DNA of 16,290 bases from the NCBI GenBank assembly GCA_963725415.1, contig CAVRZY010000148.1, positions 1-16,290 on the forward strand, written 5' to 3'. The position numbers were made by a program, and so were the translations under genes. Numbering within the stretch: position 1 is the stretch's first letter; the number at the start of each line of letters is the position of its first letter. This DNA is from CAVRZY01 sp963725415 (lineage in GTDB: Bacteria > Acidobacteriota > Terriglobia > Bryobacterales > Bryobacteraceae). This document shows positions 7,357-14,540 of the stretch, piece by piece. A model generated the notes under the pieces. It worked only from the letters and a program-made list of their open reading frames with translations, was not told where the DNA came from and ran no database searches.

Positions 7357-8742
7357 TCAGTTCACCTCGGCGGGCAGGATCTTGCCCGGGTTCATCAGGT
7401 CGTCAGGATCGAACAACCTCTTGATGTCGCGGATGGCATCGAGGGTCTCGCTGGAGAACAGCAGCGGCATCAGCTCGATCTTCTCCATGCCCACGCCATG
7501 CTCGCCGGTGATGGTGCCGCCGGCGTGGATGCAGTGCCGGAGGATTTCGGAGCTGGCCGCGCGGGCCTTCTCCAGCTCCCCGGGCCGGCGCGCGTTGAAC
7601 AGAATCAGGGGGTGCAGGTTGCCGTCCCCGGCATGGAAAATGTTGCTGATAGTAAGGGCATACTTTTCGGCCACCTGCTGGATGAAGTGCAAGGTCCGCG
7701 GGATCTGCGTGCGGGGAACCACTCCGTCCTGAACCATGTAGGTGGGACTGACGCGGCCCACCGCGCCGAAAGCGTTCTTGCGCCCCTTCCACAGCAGTTC
7801 GCGGTCCGCGGCCGAGCGTGCCAGGCGAACCTCGCGAGCGTTCGACAGCGCGCAGACCTCGCGCACCTGCCCGACCTGCTCCTCGACCATTTCCTCCAGT
7901 CCCTCCAGCTCGATCAGAAGGACGGCCGCGGCGTCCATGGGATAGCCGGCCTGCGTGGCCTCCTCGACCATGCGCAGCATTACCCCGTCCATCATCTCCA
8001 GCGCTAGCGGCGTGATGCCGCGCGCGGTAATTTCCGCTACCGTGCGGCCGGCGTCCTCCGCGGCGTTGTAAATTGCCAGGATGGTCTGCACCGTCTCCGC
8101 CTTCTTCATCAACCGCAGCACCACCTTGGTCACCAGCGCCAGGGTGCCTTCGGAACCAGTCAGCAGGCCCGTCAAGTCGTAGCCGGGCAAATCGGATTCC
8201 TTGCCGCCGGTGGTGATGACGCTGCCGTCCGGCAAGACCGCCTCCAGACCCAGTACGTGGTCCGCCATGACACCGTAGGCCAGCGTGTGCGGGCCTCCGG
8301 CGTTCTCGGCCACGTTACCGGCGATAGTGCAGGCTTTCTGGCTGGAGGGGTCCGGCGCGAAGAAATAGTTCTGGCCCTGCACGGCCATGGTTACGTCCAG
8401 ATTCACCACGCCCGCTTCGACCACGGCGCGCTCGTTCTCCAGATCGAGCTCCAGAATCCGGTTCATGCGCGAAAAGACCACCACCACCCCGCCGGCTAGC
8501 GGCAGTGAGCCTCCGCTCAGGCCGGTGCCGGCGCCCCGGGCCACCATTGGGATACCGTGTTCGCGGCAGATCTTGACGATGGTTACCACGTCCTCAGTCG
8601 AGCGTGGGAACACCACCAGCTCCGGCCGGGCCTTGTCCACCGTGCCGTCGTATTCGTACAACATCAGGTCTTCGGGCCGCTCCAGGTACCCACGCGGGCC
8701 CAGCAGTGCGGCGAACTTTTGTCTTGCTTCTGCGGGAATCAT
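7357..8742 (-). CDS. glcD: FAD-linked oxidase, glycolate oxidase GlcD / D-lactate dehydrogenase type
   Basis: The 461-residue protein has the two domains of this family. The N-terminal FAD-binding PCMH domain shows PMVARGAGTGLSGGSLPLAGG (from about 65), DPSS (131-134) and NVAENAGGPH (143-152). The C-terminal FAD-oxidase domain shows HAGDGNLHPL (from about 370) and TGEHGVGMEK (from about 413), the His residues expected at the active site. It oxidises a 2-hydroxy acid such as glycolate or D-lactate. GlcE and GlcF partners are not nearby, so a single-subunit D-2-hydroxyacid dehydrogenase is equally possible. I placed the start at ATG 8742 although the frame stays open to 9219: MIPAEAR is the natural N-terminus, and the ATG overlaps the tlpA-like stop as ATGA, indicating coupled translation. 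Confidence 0.88.
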   Translation of the reverse strand: MIPAEARQKFAALLGPRGYLERPEDLMLYEYDGTVDKARPELVVFPRSTEDVVTIVKICREHGIPMVARGAGTGLSGGSLPLAGGVVVVFSRMNRILELDLENERAVVEAGVVNLDVTMAVQGQNYFFAPDPSSQKACTIAGNVAENAGGPHTLAYGVMADHVLGLEAVLPDGSVITTGGKESDLPGYDLTGLLTGSEGTLALVTKVVLRLMKKAETVQTILAIYNAAEDAGRTVAEITARGITPLALEMMDGVMLRMVEEATQAGYPMDAAAVLLIELEGLEEMVEEQVGQVREVCALSNAREVRLARSAADRELLWKGRKNAFGAVGRVSPTYMVQDGVVPRTQIPRTLHFIQQVAEKYALTISNIFHAGDGNLHPLILFNARRPGELEKARAASSEILRHCIHAGGTITGEHGVGMEKIELMPLLFSSETLDAIRDIKRLFDPDDLMNPGKILPAEVN

Positions 8743-9266
8743 GATGTCAGTAGCGCCTTGATCTGGCTTACCATCCTGTCGTCGGTCCAGTTGGTCGCGC
8801 CGATGATCTTCTGGACCACCTGACCGCTGCTGTCGATGACGTAAGTTTCCGGGAACTTGAAGGTGCCGTACTCCGTGCTGATCCTGGCCTCCGGGTCCCT
8901 GGCGGTCAGGAAAGTCACCCTGGTCTGGCGAAGGAAAGCGCGGTAGGTCTGCTCGTTGCGATCCACGTTGATACCCAGAACGACCACGCCGGAGCCGGCG
9001 AAGGTCTTTTGGAACTGATCCAGCGAGGGCATCTCCTGGATGCAGGTGCCGCACCAGGTGGCCCAAAAGTTCAACACCAGCAGCCTGCCGCCGAAGTCGG
9101 ACCGCGAGATCACACGCCCGTCGTCGGCGGTGATCGAAAAATTGGGCGCCGTGTCCCCCACCTCGACGACGGTCCTGCGGAAAACGTGCGCAATCGCAAA
9201 CACCAAAACGACCAGGCACAGTCCGATCAGGATCTGGAGGATTCGGTCTGTTTTCGCCCTTTGCAT
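8739..9266 (-). CDS. Membrane-anchored thioredoxin-like protein (TlpA/ResA type)
   Basis: One N-terminal membrane helix (about residues 9-28) precedes a redoxin domain of normal size (175 residues in total). LVLNFWATWCGTC contains the CXXC pair C72/C75, and FPETYVID holds the cis-proline loop typical of TlpA/ResA/DsbE proteins. These proteins reduce disulfides in the periplasm, often during cytochrome c maturation. No cytochrome or ccm gene is adjacent here. The ATG at 9266 has AGGA about nine bases upstream. Its TGA overlaps the ATG of the FAD oxidase gene (ATGA), so it is the first gene of a three-gene unit with the oxidase and the methyltransferase. Confidence 0.88.
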   Translation of the reverse strand: MQRAKTDRILQILIGLCLVVLVFAIAHVFRRTVVEVGDTAPNFSITADDGRVISRSDFGGRLLVLNFWATWCGTCIQEMPSLDQFQKTFAGSGVVVLGINVDRNEQTYRAFLRQTRVTFLTARDPEARISTEYGTFKFPETYVIDSSGQVVQKIIGATNWTDDRMVSQIKALLTS

Positions 9267-9327
9267 CCGGAATTTCCTATGATTTTAGTGTATCCATTCT
9301 GATTCGCGAGCATCAGTAGGTAAGAGC
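9267..9327. promoter_or_regulatory. Divergent promoter region between tlpA-like and PTPS genes
   Basis: Two operons diverge from this 61-base, relatively A/T-rich gap. On the minus strand TAAAAT (9287-9282) lies 15 bases before the thioredoxin ATG. On the plus strand TATGAT (9278-9283) lies 44 bases before the PTPS ATG. The two possible -10 elements overlap, so transcription in the two directions could compete. No good -35 hexamers were found, so the exact elements are tentative. Confidence 0.35.
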
Positions 9328-9744
9328 ATGTTCATCACCCGGCGTGTCGAGTTCTCGGCCTCCCATGCGTGTTTCAACGCGAATCTTTCGGAGGCGGAAA
9401 ATCGCGCTCTGTACGGCCCGTCGGCCAACCGGCACGGGCACGGGCACAACTACGTGGTGGAAGCGACCCTGGAAGGGAACCCGGATCCGGTGACCGGGAT
9501 GGTCTTCGACCTCAAGCGTCTGAAAGAGATCCTGAACCGCGAGGTGGTCGAGCTGATGGACCACCGCTTCCTGAACTGTGAAGTCCCGCCCTTCGACCGC
9601 GTGGTCCCCACCACGGAAAACCTGGCCCGGGAGATATGGAAACGGATCGAGCCGCACGTGCGCAGTACGGACGTCCGGCTGTACGCGGTCCGCGTGTACG
9701 AGACGGAAGATCTTTACGTGGATTACTTCGGGGAGGCCGCATGA
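9328..9744 (+). CDS. 6-pyruvoyl-tetrahydropterin synthase/QueD family, Ser in place of catalytic Cys
   Basis: The 138-residue protein has the PTPS fold signatures: FSASH (zinc His H13), HGHGHNY (zinc His H38 and H40), MDHRFLN (D78, H79), PTTEN (E98) and VYETED (E125). Family members convert dihydroneopterin triphosphate to 6-pyruvoyl- or 6-carboxy-tetrahydropterin. The catalytic Cys that normally lies a few residues before HGH is Ser32 here (LYGPSANRHGHGH), while the next gene has LYGKCSNPHGHGH. It may therefore be inactive in the usual reaction, catalyse a different one, or act as a partner of the second copy. PTPS-III enzymes replace the Cys with Glu; no such Glu is seen. Its TGA overlaps the next ATG (ATGA), and folE follows. 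Confidence 0.88.
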   Translation: MFITRRVEFSASHACFNANLSEAENRALYGPSANRHGHGHNYVVEATLEGNPDPVTGMVFDLKRLKEILNREVVELMDHRFLNCEVPPFDRVVPTTENLAREIWKRIEPHVRSTDVRLYAVRVYETEDLYVDYFGEAA

Positions 9745-10168
9745 TTCGCCTCACGCGCCGCTACCGGTTTTCGGCCTCTCATCGGTTGCACTCGGCCTGC
9801 TTATCGGACACTGAGAACCGGGAGTTATACGGGAAATGCAGCAACCCGCACGGGCACGGCCACGATTACGTGCTCGAGGTGAGCGTGCGCGGGCCCATCG
9901 ACCCGGCATCCGGTCGCGTGGCGGACGTTGCCGCGCTGGATCGGCTGGTCAGCGACCATGTGCTCCGGGTTCTGGATCATAAGAATCTGAACGTTGAGGT
10001 CCCGGAGTTCGCCACCGCGGTCCCAACTACGGAAAACCTGGCGTTCGCGATACGGGATAGGATGGAAGGAAGCTGGGCAGCGGCCTTCCCGGGCCCTGGC
10101 CCAGGCTCGAGAGGATCCGCATTCAGGAAACCAAGAGGAACACCTTTGAAATCCGCAACGAAGAATAG
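9741..10168 (+). CDS. Second PTPS/QueD paralog, with probable single-base frameshift
   Basis: GGAGG lies 4 bases before the ATG at 9741. The protein has FSASH (H14), catalytic Cys33 in GKCSNP, HGHGHDY (H39, H41), LDHKNLN (D79, H80) and PTTEN. In the raw frame it runs on through a Pro/Gly-rich stretch into folE. The other frame, however, reads PRLERIRIQETKRNTFEIRN and stops at TAG 10168, matching the C-terminal strand of the family with its catalytic Glu (QET) and the usual length of about 142 residues. One base is therefore missing near 10065 (within ATGGAAGGAAG). This copy keeps all catalytic residues, so it is the likelier active 6-pyruvoyl- or 6-carboxy-tetrahydropterin synthase. It is paralogous to the upstream gene and cotranscribed with folE. 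Confidence 0.75.
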
Positions 10169-10772
10169 CAAAGCCATCGTGAAAGTGCCGGCGCCCATGT
10201 CACGTGAGCGCTCCATTGCGGCCGCCATGGAAGGCATTCTCCGGCAGTTGGGAGAGGACCCGGCACGCGGTGGCCTTTCGAAGACCCCGGAGCGCGTCGA
10301 GAAGGCGCTGCGCTACCTCACCAGCGGTTACACGATGGACCTCCAGCAGATCGTCAACGGCGCCCTGTTCGAGGTCAAGTACGACGAGATGGTGATAGTC
10401 AAGGACATCGAGTTCTTCAGCCTGTGCGAGCACCACCTGCTTCCCTTCTTCGGGAAAATGCACGTGGCTTACATCCCCAAGCAGAAGGTGCTCGGGTTAA
10501 GCAAGATTCCGCGTGTCGTGGACATGTTTGCGCGCCGGCTCCAGATTCAAGAGCGGCTCACGCAAGAAGTGGCTCACTGCCTCCAGCAAGTGCTGGATCC
10601 GCTGGGCGTGGGAGTGATCTGCGAGGCCCGCCACTTCTGCATGATGATGCGGGGAGTCGAGAAGCAGCACTCCGGCGCCGTCACCAGCGCCATGCTGGGC
10701 GCCTTCCGCAGCCACAAAGAAACCCGCGACGAGTTCCTCTCGCTGGTGGCACACAACTCGATGCAGGTCTAG
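10146..10772 (+). CDS. folE: GTP cyclohydrolase I
   Basis: FolE opens the GTP ring and produces 7,8-dihydroneopterin triphosphate, precursor of folate, queuosine and biopterin-type cofactors. The sequence shows the zinc ligands C94 and H97 (SLCEHHLLPFFGKMHVAYIP) and C165 (HFCMMMRGV), and the signature GLSKIPRVVDMFARRLQIQERLT. I chose the TTG at 10146 (208 residues) because GAGGA stands six bases upstream, inside the end of the preceding PTPS gene; the ATG at 10197 (MSRERS) has no ribosome binding site but gives a more usual short N-terminus. The gene overlaps the PTPS stop by 23 bases. Its product is the substrate of PTPS/QueD enzymes, so the three genes form a pterin operon. Its stop shares CTAG with the convergent hicB stop. 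Confidence 0.92.
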   Translation: MKSATKNSKAIVKVPAPMSRERSIAAAMEGILRQLGEDPARGGLSKTPERVEKALRYLTSGYTMDLQQIVNGALFEVKYDEMVIVKDIEFFSLCEHHLLPFFGKMHVAYIPKQKVLGLSKIPRVVDMFARRLQIQERLTQEVAHCLQQVLDPLGVGVICEARHFCMMMRGVEKQHSGAVTSAMLGAFRSHKETRDEFLSLVAHNSMQV

Positions 10773-11206
10773 GCCGCCTCCTCGACCCCCAGCACTAGCC
10801 GCTTGCCGAGCAGTTCCAGCGCCGCCTGAATGCGCGGCAGCTTGGTGGCATGCCGTGGATCCAACATCCGGCGCACTTCTTTTTCATCGCACCCCAGGCG
10901 CCGCGCCATCTCCACGTTGCTGATTTTGGCCTCGCGCATGGCCAGATACAGAGCCGCTTTCGCGGCCATGGGCGCCGGCACCGGGATCAGCCGCTGCCCC
11001 TTCCTGGGCCTGGATGGAATCGGGATCACGTCACCTCGCCGGATCCGGCCGGCTATGGCCTCCTCCAGGCAATCGGCCGCCTGCCAGAGCGTGTCCTTCA
11101 TACCGTCGCCCCAGGTAATTGCTTCTGGAACGTCTGTGAACGTGACGGTGAAGCGCCCGGGTTTGTCCCCCGGCGTAAGAGTCGCTGGGTAGGTGAAGTT
11201 TTGCAT
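10769..11206 (-). CDS. hicB: HicB-family antitoxin with helix-turn-helix
   Basis: The 145-residue protein has an N-terminal HicB-type partial RNase H fold (YPATLTPGD...GRFTVTFTDVPEAITWGD...ALEEAI-like DCLEEAIAGRI), a linker rich in Pro/Arg, and a C-terminal helix-turn-helix (KISNVEMARRLGCDEKEVRRMLD, about 93-115). HicB neutralises the HicA toxin and usually represses the operon by binding DNA through its C-terminal domain. A perfect AGGAGG (11217-11212) precedes the ATG at 11206 and overlaps the hicA stop, so strong translation of the antitoxin is expected. The stop overlaps that of folE on the other strand. Confidence 0.88.
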   Translation of the reverse strand: MQNFTYPATLTPGDKPGRFTVTFTDVPEAITWGDGMKDTLWQAADCLEEAIAGRIRRGDVIPIPSRPRKGQRLIPVPAPMAAKAALYLAMREAKISNVEMARRLGCDEKEVRRMLDPRHATKLPRIQAALELLGKRLVLGVEEAA

Positions 11207-11215
11207 GATCGCCTC

Positions 11216-11431
11216 CTATTCCAAGTCCTCAGCGGTCAGATCGAGCTGTCTCAACATACCGTGAAAGGCCCTCTTGTCCATTTCGTCTTTTATGTTGCGA
11301 ACGGTTGTCATGCGGTCACCAAAATACAGTAGCCCATGGCTTCCCTTGCCACGCTCCGGAAACCACTCAACGACCACGCCCTGCCTGCGGCCCAACTTCT
11401 GGATCCTTCGGACGAACTCGCTGCCCCGCAC
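11216..11431 (-). CDS. hicA: HicA-family mRNA interferase toxin
   Basis: HicA toxins are small proteins with a double-stranded-RNA-binding-like fold that cleave mRNA using one His. Here the key segment is ERGKGSHGLLYFG with H32, followed by the C-terminal helix MLRQLDLTAEDL. I chose GTG at 11431 (71 residues, MRGSEFVRRIQKLG), which matches the usual HicA beginning. The frame extends to a TTG at 11473, but that extension contains a perfect TTGACA hexamer and a spacer, so it is probably promoter DNA. AAGAGG abuts the GTG, too close for ideal initiation. Toxin-first order with hicB 9 bases downstream is the normal layout. Confidence 0.85.
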   Translation of the reverse strand: MRGSEFVRRIQKLGRRQGVVVEWFPERGKGSHGLLYFGDRMTTVRNIKDEMDKRAFHGMLRQLDLTAEDLE

Positions 11432-11437
11432 CCTCTT

Positions 11438-11466
11438 AGTGTCGGGCAAAAATGTCCGGATGTCAA
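11438..11466 (-). promoter_or_regulatory. hicAB promoter with possible operator repeat
   Basis: On the minus strand a perfect -35 TTGACA (11466-11461), a 17-base spacer and a weak -10 GACACT (11443-11438, three of six consensus bases) lead into the hicA GTG only six bases later. Inside this promoter GACAT is directly repeated with a 3-base gap (GACAT-CCG-GACAT, 11464-11452), a plausible site for autoregulation by HicB. Perfect -35 with weak -10 is common at repressed promoters, but the assignment is inference. Confidence 0.5.
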
Positions 11467-11531
11467 GGGACAAGCGACGTTGGGTGGCCGCTACAGGCTA
11501 ACGGCCAGCGGCTAGCAGCTACCGGCTTCCC
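11467..11531. other. Intergenic GGCTA-rich segment with weak hairpin
   Basis: Between the stop of the propeller-PHP gene and the hicAB promoter is a segment of degenerate GGCTA/GCCGCTA words. GCCGCT (11487-11492) and AGCGGC (11507-11512) are complementary around a 14-base loop. It may help end transcription of the upstream gene but lacks a T-run. Confidence 0.3.
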
Positions 11532-14360
11532 TCACTTCCGCACCACCCAAATCGGCGAGGACCAGGCCATCTGCCCGTCGGCCTGGATCAGGCGGACGTA
11601 GTAGTAGCTTTCCCCGGGGCTGGGCGCGTTGTCCACAAACGTCAGGCTGAGTTCGCGGCCCAGGTTCTGGCGGTTGTGGATGAAGGTGTTGTTCTTGATG
11701 ATGTCGATCTGGCGGATGGGGGCCGTGCCGATGATTCTCACCGCCAGCCGGAAATCGCCCGGGACGGTCACGATCTCGCCCTGTAAGTACTCCTTGCTGC
11801 CGGCCTGAAGGCGGAAATCGAGAACGATGTTGTCGGTGGCGCCGTAGGAGTGGCGCCGGCGCATGGCCTCCAGCAAACCTTCGCGCGTGAAGTCCGTAGC
11901 CAGCGTGCAGGCATAGGAGGTGTGAGTCGAGAGATGGTCGGAGCTGGATTGCACGCCCAGCTTGTACCCCTTGGCCCAGGCATTCCACACGTAGCCGGCG
12001 GGACGAAAACCGCCGGGCGCGGAGGCCAGGCTTCCGCTGTGCGCCGCTTTAGGGGCGCCTTCGTACTCCGCCGAGACGCGGTCGCCCTGGTAGATCTCGA
12101 CCAACGGCTCGACCTCCGGGTCGTTGTCGCGCCAGTCCGTACCCATGCTGGAAGCCGAGGTATGGGAGATTGCTAGGCCGCGCAACCGCTTCAAATAGTC
12201 GTACAGCGATTTCGCGCCCTGCTGTGCCTTTTGCTCCTCGACCGGGATCGGCAAGGTGGGATTACCGCGCTTGGCGAACAGCACGTTGCGGTGGCCGTTA
12301 GGATAGCCGACGCTGCGCTCGTAGGAGTACAGAGGGCTGAAGGTGCCGGGCAGCGTGAACAGGTCGGCCATCTGCTGCATCAGCCAGTTGATGTACTCGA
12401 CGTCGGGACCGCCCATCCCGTTGTGATCGGTGACCCCCATAAAATCCAGCTCGGCGGCATCGAGCGCGTAGCGGTAGCAGTCGAGCAGTGTGCCGTCGTT
12501 GTTGCCGTCCATGGAAAACTCGGTGTGCCGGTGCGTGTCGCCGCGGAAGATGCGATAGGTCTTTCCCTCGGAAGTGGCCATGTACTTGCGAATGCGCGCC
12601 AGATCCTCGTTCTCTGCGGAGTGAATGCGCGCTGCGGACAGCTTGGGGACCTGCCTGGGCTTGAGTTTCGGCGGCACAGTTGAGCCGGACAAGGCCGGCA
12701 GCGCGGCCGCATAGACCTCTGCGCGCTGGAACAGGAACTCCTCGAAATCGCGGTTGTCGGTGGGCCAGCCGGCCCACAGCCGGCCCCGCCCATCCAGCGC
12801 GAAGCCGCCCCGCATATCGGTGCGACCCTGGCTGAAGGGGATGGCGGCGGGCGCGGTCCAGCGATCACCCTCATAAGCCGCTCCGAAAATCTCCCAGGCC
12901 GCCCGATGCGCCGGGGTGTTGCTGGGGCAGTCACGAATCCGCAGCGTGCGGTGCCGGAAGAAGACCCACATGCGCCCCGCGCCGTCCATTTCGAGGACCG
13001 GCAGGTCGTTGTAGCCGCGCAGGCCCTCTGGCACGGAGTGGTCAAGCTCGGCCACCGGTTCATCCCAGCCGTGACCGTTCCACACCGCCACCGCCATGGT
13101 GCGCCATTGGTACAGCCGATTGCCTTCCTTGCGGATCAGGAACCCGGTGTCTTTGCCCCACTCGAAGCCGCTCTCGTTCCAGGCCGCCCACAGCCGGTTC
13201 TGCAGGTCACAGGCCAGGCTGGCGTGGGCCTCGAACTTCAGGGTCTCGGTGATCGGGATCGGTTCGGACCATTTGCCGTTTGCGTACTGCCGCATCAGGA
13301 TGTCGTAGTTGCCTTTGTCGTAGCTGTCCCAGGCCACATAGATCCGACCCGCCCCATCGGCGGCGATGGCCGGTTCCCAATCGTTGGCCGGAGAGCTTGA
13401 GATGCGCTCCTCCGCGGACCAGCTCGAACCGTCGTAGCGGCGCGCAAAGATGTCGGCATGGCCATTTCGGAACCCCTGCCACACCAGCCACAGGTTGCCG
13501 TTGGAGTCCGTGGCCAGGTTGTGGTAGATGTCCGGCTGCGGGCTGTCGGTGAGCCGCTCGGTGGCTGACCAGGACTTGCCGTCAAAGGAGCGCGCGTAGA
13601 GGTCCCAGTTCTCGTTGACCTGCGCCGACCAGACGGCCCACACGCGTCCCTGCCGGTCACGGCCCAGCTTGACCAGAAATGCGTCGGCCGGCTTCTCAGA
13701 AACTTTTTGGATCGGGCCCCACTGAGCCCCGTCGAACCGGCGCGCGAAGACCTCATTGGCGCTGCTGCGATAGCCGATCCAGGCGATCCAGACCTCGCTG
13801 CTCGAGCTGCCCAGCATGGAGACGAAATCGCTCTGGTATTCCGGCGCCGAAAGTGGTACGGCGGTGGGCACGCGGTCCACGATCACGCTGCCGCCGAGCA
13901 ACTGCACGGGGGCGCCGGCCCGCAGGTCCCGCGGGCTGATTTGGAAACTCCCGCTGCGAGTCTCGACATCCACCCGCGAGCCGGGTTCGGTTTTCACATC
14001 GACGATCACACCGGGGACCAGCAAAAAGCTCTGGGGGTCGGCCAGGCGCTCCGGTTCCCACGCTCGGAACACGAAACTGGGGCCTTTGCGCGTGGCAAGC
14101 GACCAGCCCGTGGTCCCGCTGATCTTATCGGCCGGTCGCGGGTGCCAGTTTCGCAGATTGAGGACTTGGCCACGGTTGATCCGCAGCGTTCCATCCCAGG
14201 ACCGAGGCTCGGTATCGGTCACGCCCAAGCGGACGAGGAAGGAGACCACCGACTCATCCGTCGCTGCCTGGTAGGGCAGGCCCATGGCCTGCCGGTTCAC
14301 CACGATCACCGCGACTACAATCACCACAGCCAAACATAGAAGGCAGAGTTTCGCGCGCAT
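11532..14360 (-). CDS. Exported beta-propeller protein with C-terminal DUF3604/PHP-like domain
   Basis: I chose the ATG at 14360 (942 residues) because GGAGG lies five bases upstream; a GTG at 14372 would include the ribosome binding site. Residues about 5-20 form a hydrophobic signal or anchor. Residues about 170-555 hold six or more propeller-like repeats of the type FARRFDGAQWGPIQKVS / DGAGRIYVAWDSYDKGNYD. After a linker, residues about 595-860 resemble DUF3604/PHP metal-dependent hydrolases: GDTHRHTEFS (H610, H612), VTDHNG (D645, H646), ISHTSAS (H733) and SSSDHLS (H809). A beta-sandwich tail (about 865-942) follows. Inference: an extracytoplasmic metal-dependent hydrolase carried on a propeller; substrate unknown. 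No neighbour on the same transcript indicates its role. Confidence 0.8.
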   Translation of the reverse strand: MRAKLCLLCLAVVIVVAVIVVNRQAMGLPYQAATDESVVSFLVRLGVTDTEPRSWDGTLRINRGQVLNLRNWHPRPADKISGTTGWSLATRKGPSFVFRAWEPERLADPQSFLLVPGVIVDVKTEPGSRVDVETRSGSFQISPRDLRAGAPVQLLGGSVIVDRVPTAVPLSAPEYQSDFVSMLGSSSSEVWIAWIGYRSSANEVFARRFDGAQWGPIQKVSEKPADAFLVKLGRDRQGRVWAVWSAQVNENWDLYARSFDGKSWSATERLTDSPQPDIYHNLATDSNGNLWLVWQGFRNGHADIFARRYDGSSWSAEERISSSPANDWEPAIAADGAGRIYVAWDSYDKGNYDILMRQYANGKWSEPIPITETLKFEAHASLACDLQNRLWAAWNESGFEWGKDTGFLIRKEGNRLYQWRTMAVAVWNGHGWDEPVAELDHSVPEGLRGYNDLPVLEMDGAGRMWVFFRHRTLRIRDCPSNTPAHRAAWEIFGAAYEGDRWTAPAAIPFSQGRTDMRGGFALDGRGRLWAGWPTDNRDFEEFLFQRAEVYAAALPALSGSTVPPKLKPRQVPKLSAARIHSAENEDLARIRKYMATSEGKTYRIFRGDTHRHTEFSMDGNNDGTLLDCYRYALDAAELDFMGVTDHNGMGGPDVEYINWLMQQMADLFTLPGTFSPLYSYERSVGYPNGHRNVLFAKRGNPTLPIPVEEQKAQQGAKSLYDYLKRLRGLAISHTSASSMGTDWRDNDPEVEPLVEIYQGDRVSAEYEGAPKAAHSGSLASAPGGFRPAGYVWNAWAKGYKLGVQSSSDHLSTHTSYACTLATDFTREGLLEAMRRRHSYGATDNIVLDFRLQAGSKEYLQGEIVTVPGDFRLAVRIIGTAPIRQIDIIKNNTFIHNRQNLGRELSLTFVDNAPSPGESYYYVRLIQADGQMAWSSPIWVVRK

Positions 14361-14394
14361 AGAAGCCTCCACTCGATTCTAATGCAGGAGGAAG

Positions 14395-14403
14395 TGTTAG
14401 GAT
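14395..14403 (+). promoter_or_regulatory. Extended -10 element upstream of the truncated plus-strand gene
   Basis: TG-T-TAGGAT resembles an extended -10 element and ends 8 bases before the ATG at 14412. This is nearly the same geometry as TG-C-TATGAT before the gene at 4930, which suggests a short-leader promoter type in this genome. GAGG lies four to five bases before the ATG, so some ribosome binding is also possible. Confidence 0.3.
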
Positions 14404-14411
14404 GAGGCTGA

Positions 14412-14540
14412 ATGTTCGCCAATCTGCGCGCCTTCGAAGCCGGCCCAGACCCCTACGGGCGAACCTGGGAGGTCAGTCTTCTGTGGCTGCAAACCGCTGT
14501 CTCGATCCGCCACAGCGATTCGGTCGATGTGAAGTTTCTA
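14412..14540 (+). pseudogene. Start of a conserved-looking hypothetical gene, cut off after about 42 codons
   Basis: From ATG 14412 the frame reads MFANLRAFEAGPDPYGRTWE, then VSLLWLQTAVSIRHSDSVDVKF, which has clear protein-like character (aromatic and charged alternation, balanced codons). After about 14537 the same frame (to TGA at 14630) loses this character, and from there the opposite strand encodes a PseC-like aminotransferase. I do not have a family name for it; it may be a conserved small protein. The loss of a gene's remainder at the same point where an unrelated gene begins in reverse indicates a junction, biological or artefactual. It diverges from the propeller-PHP gene across about 50 bases. 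Confidence 0.45.

Noticed and set aside
7357..9219. A 620-residue open frame suggesting a thioredoxin-oxidase fusion
   Set aside because: The first 159 codons are the wrong frame of the TlpA-like gene and have no protein character. The oxidase family begins at ATG 8742.
11467..11531. GGCTA-rich stretch as a possible short repeat array or CRISPR remnant
   Set aside because: The words are degenerate, unevenly spaced and cover only about 40 bases, with no spacer-repeat pattern.
12231..13400. Long plus-strand ORFs (150 and 164 codons) opposite the propeller-PHP gene
   Set aside because: His/Val/Gly-rich antisense shadows of a gene with strong domain evidence.
14366..14372. GTG start at 14372 for the propeller-PHP protein
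   Set aside because: The GTG and next codon are part of the GGAGG ribosome binding site for the ATG at 14360, which directly starts a signal peptide.
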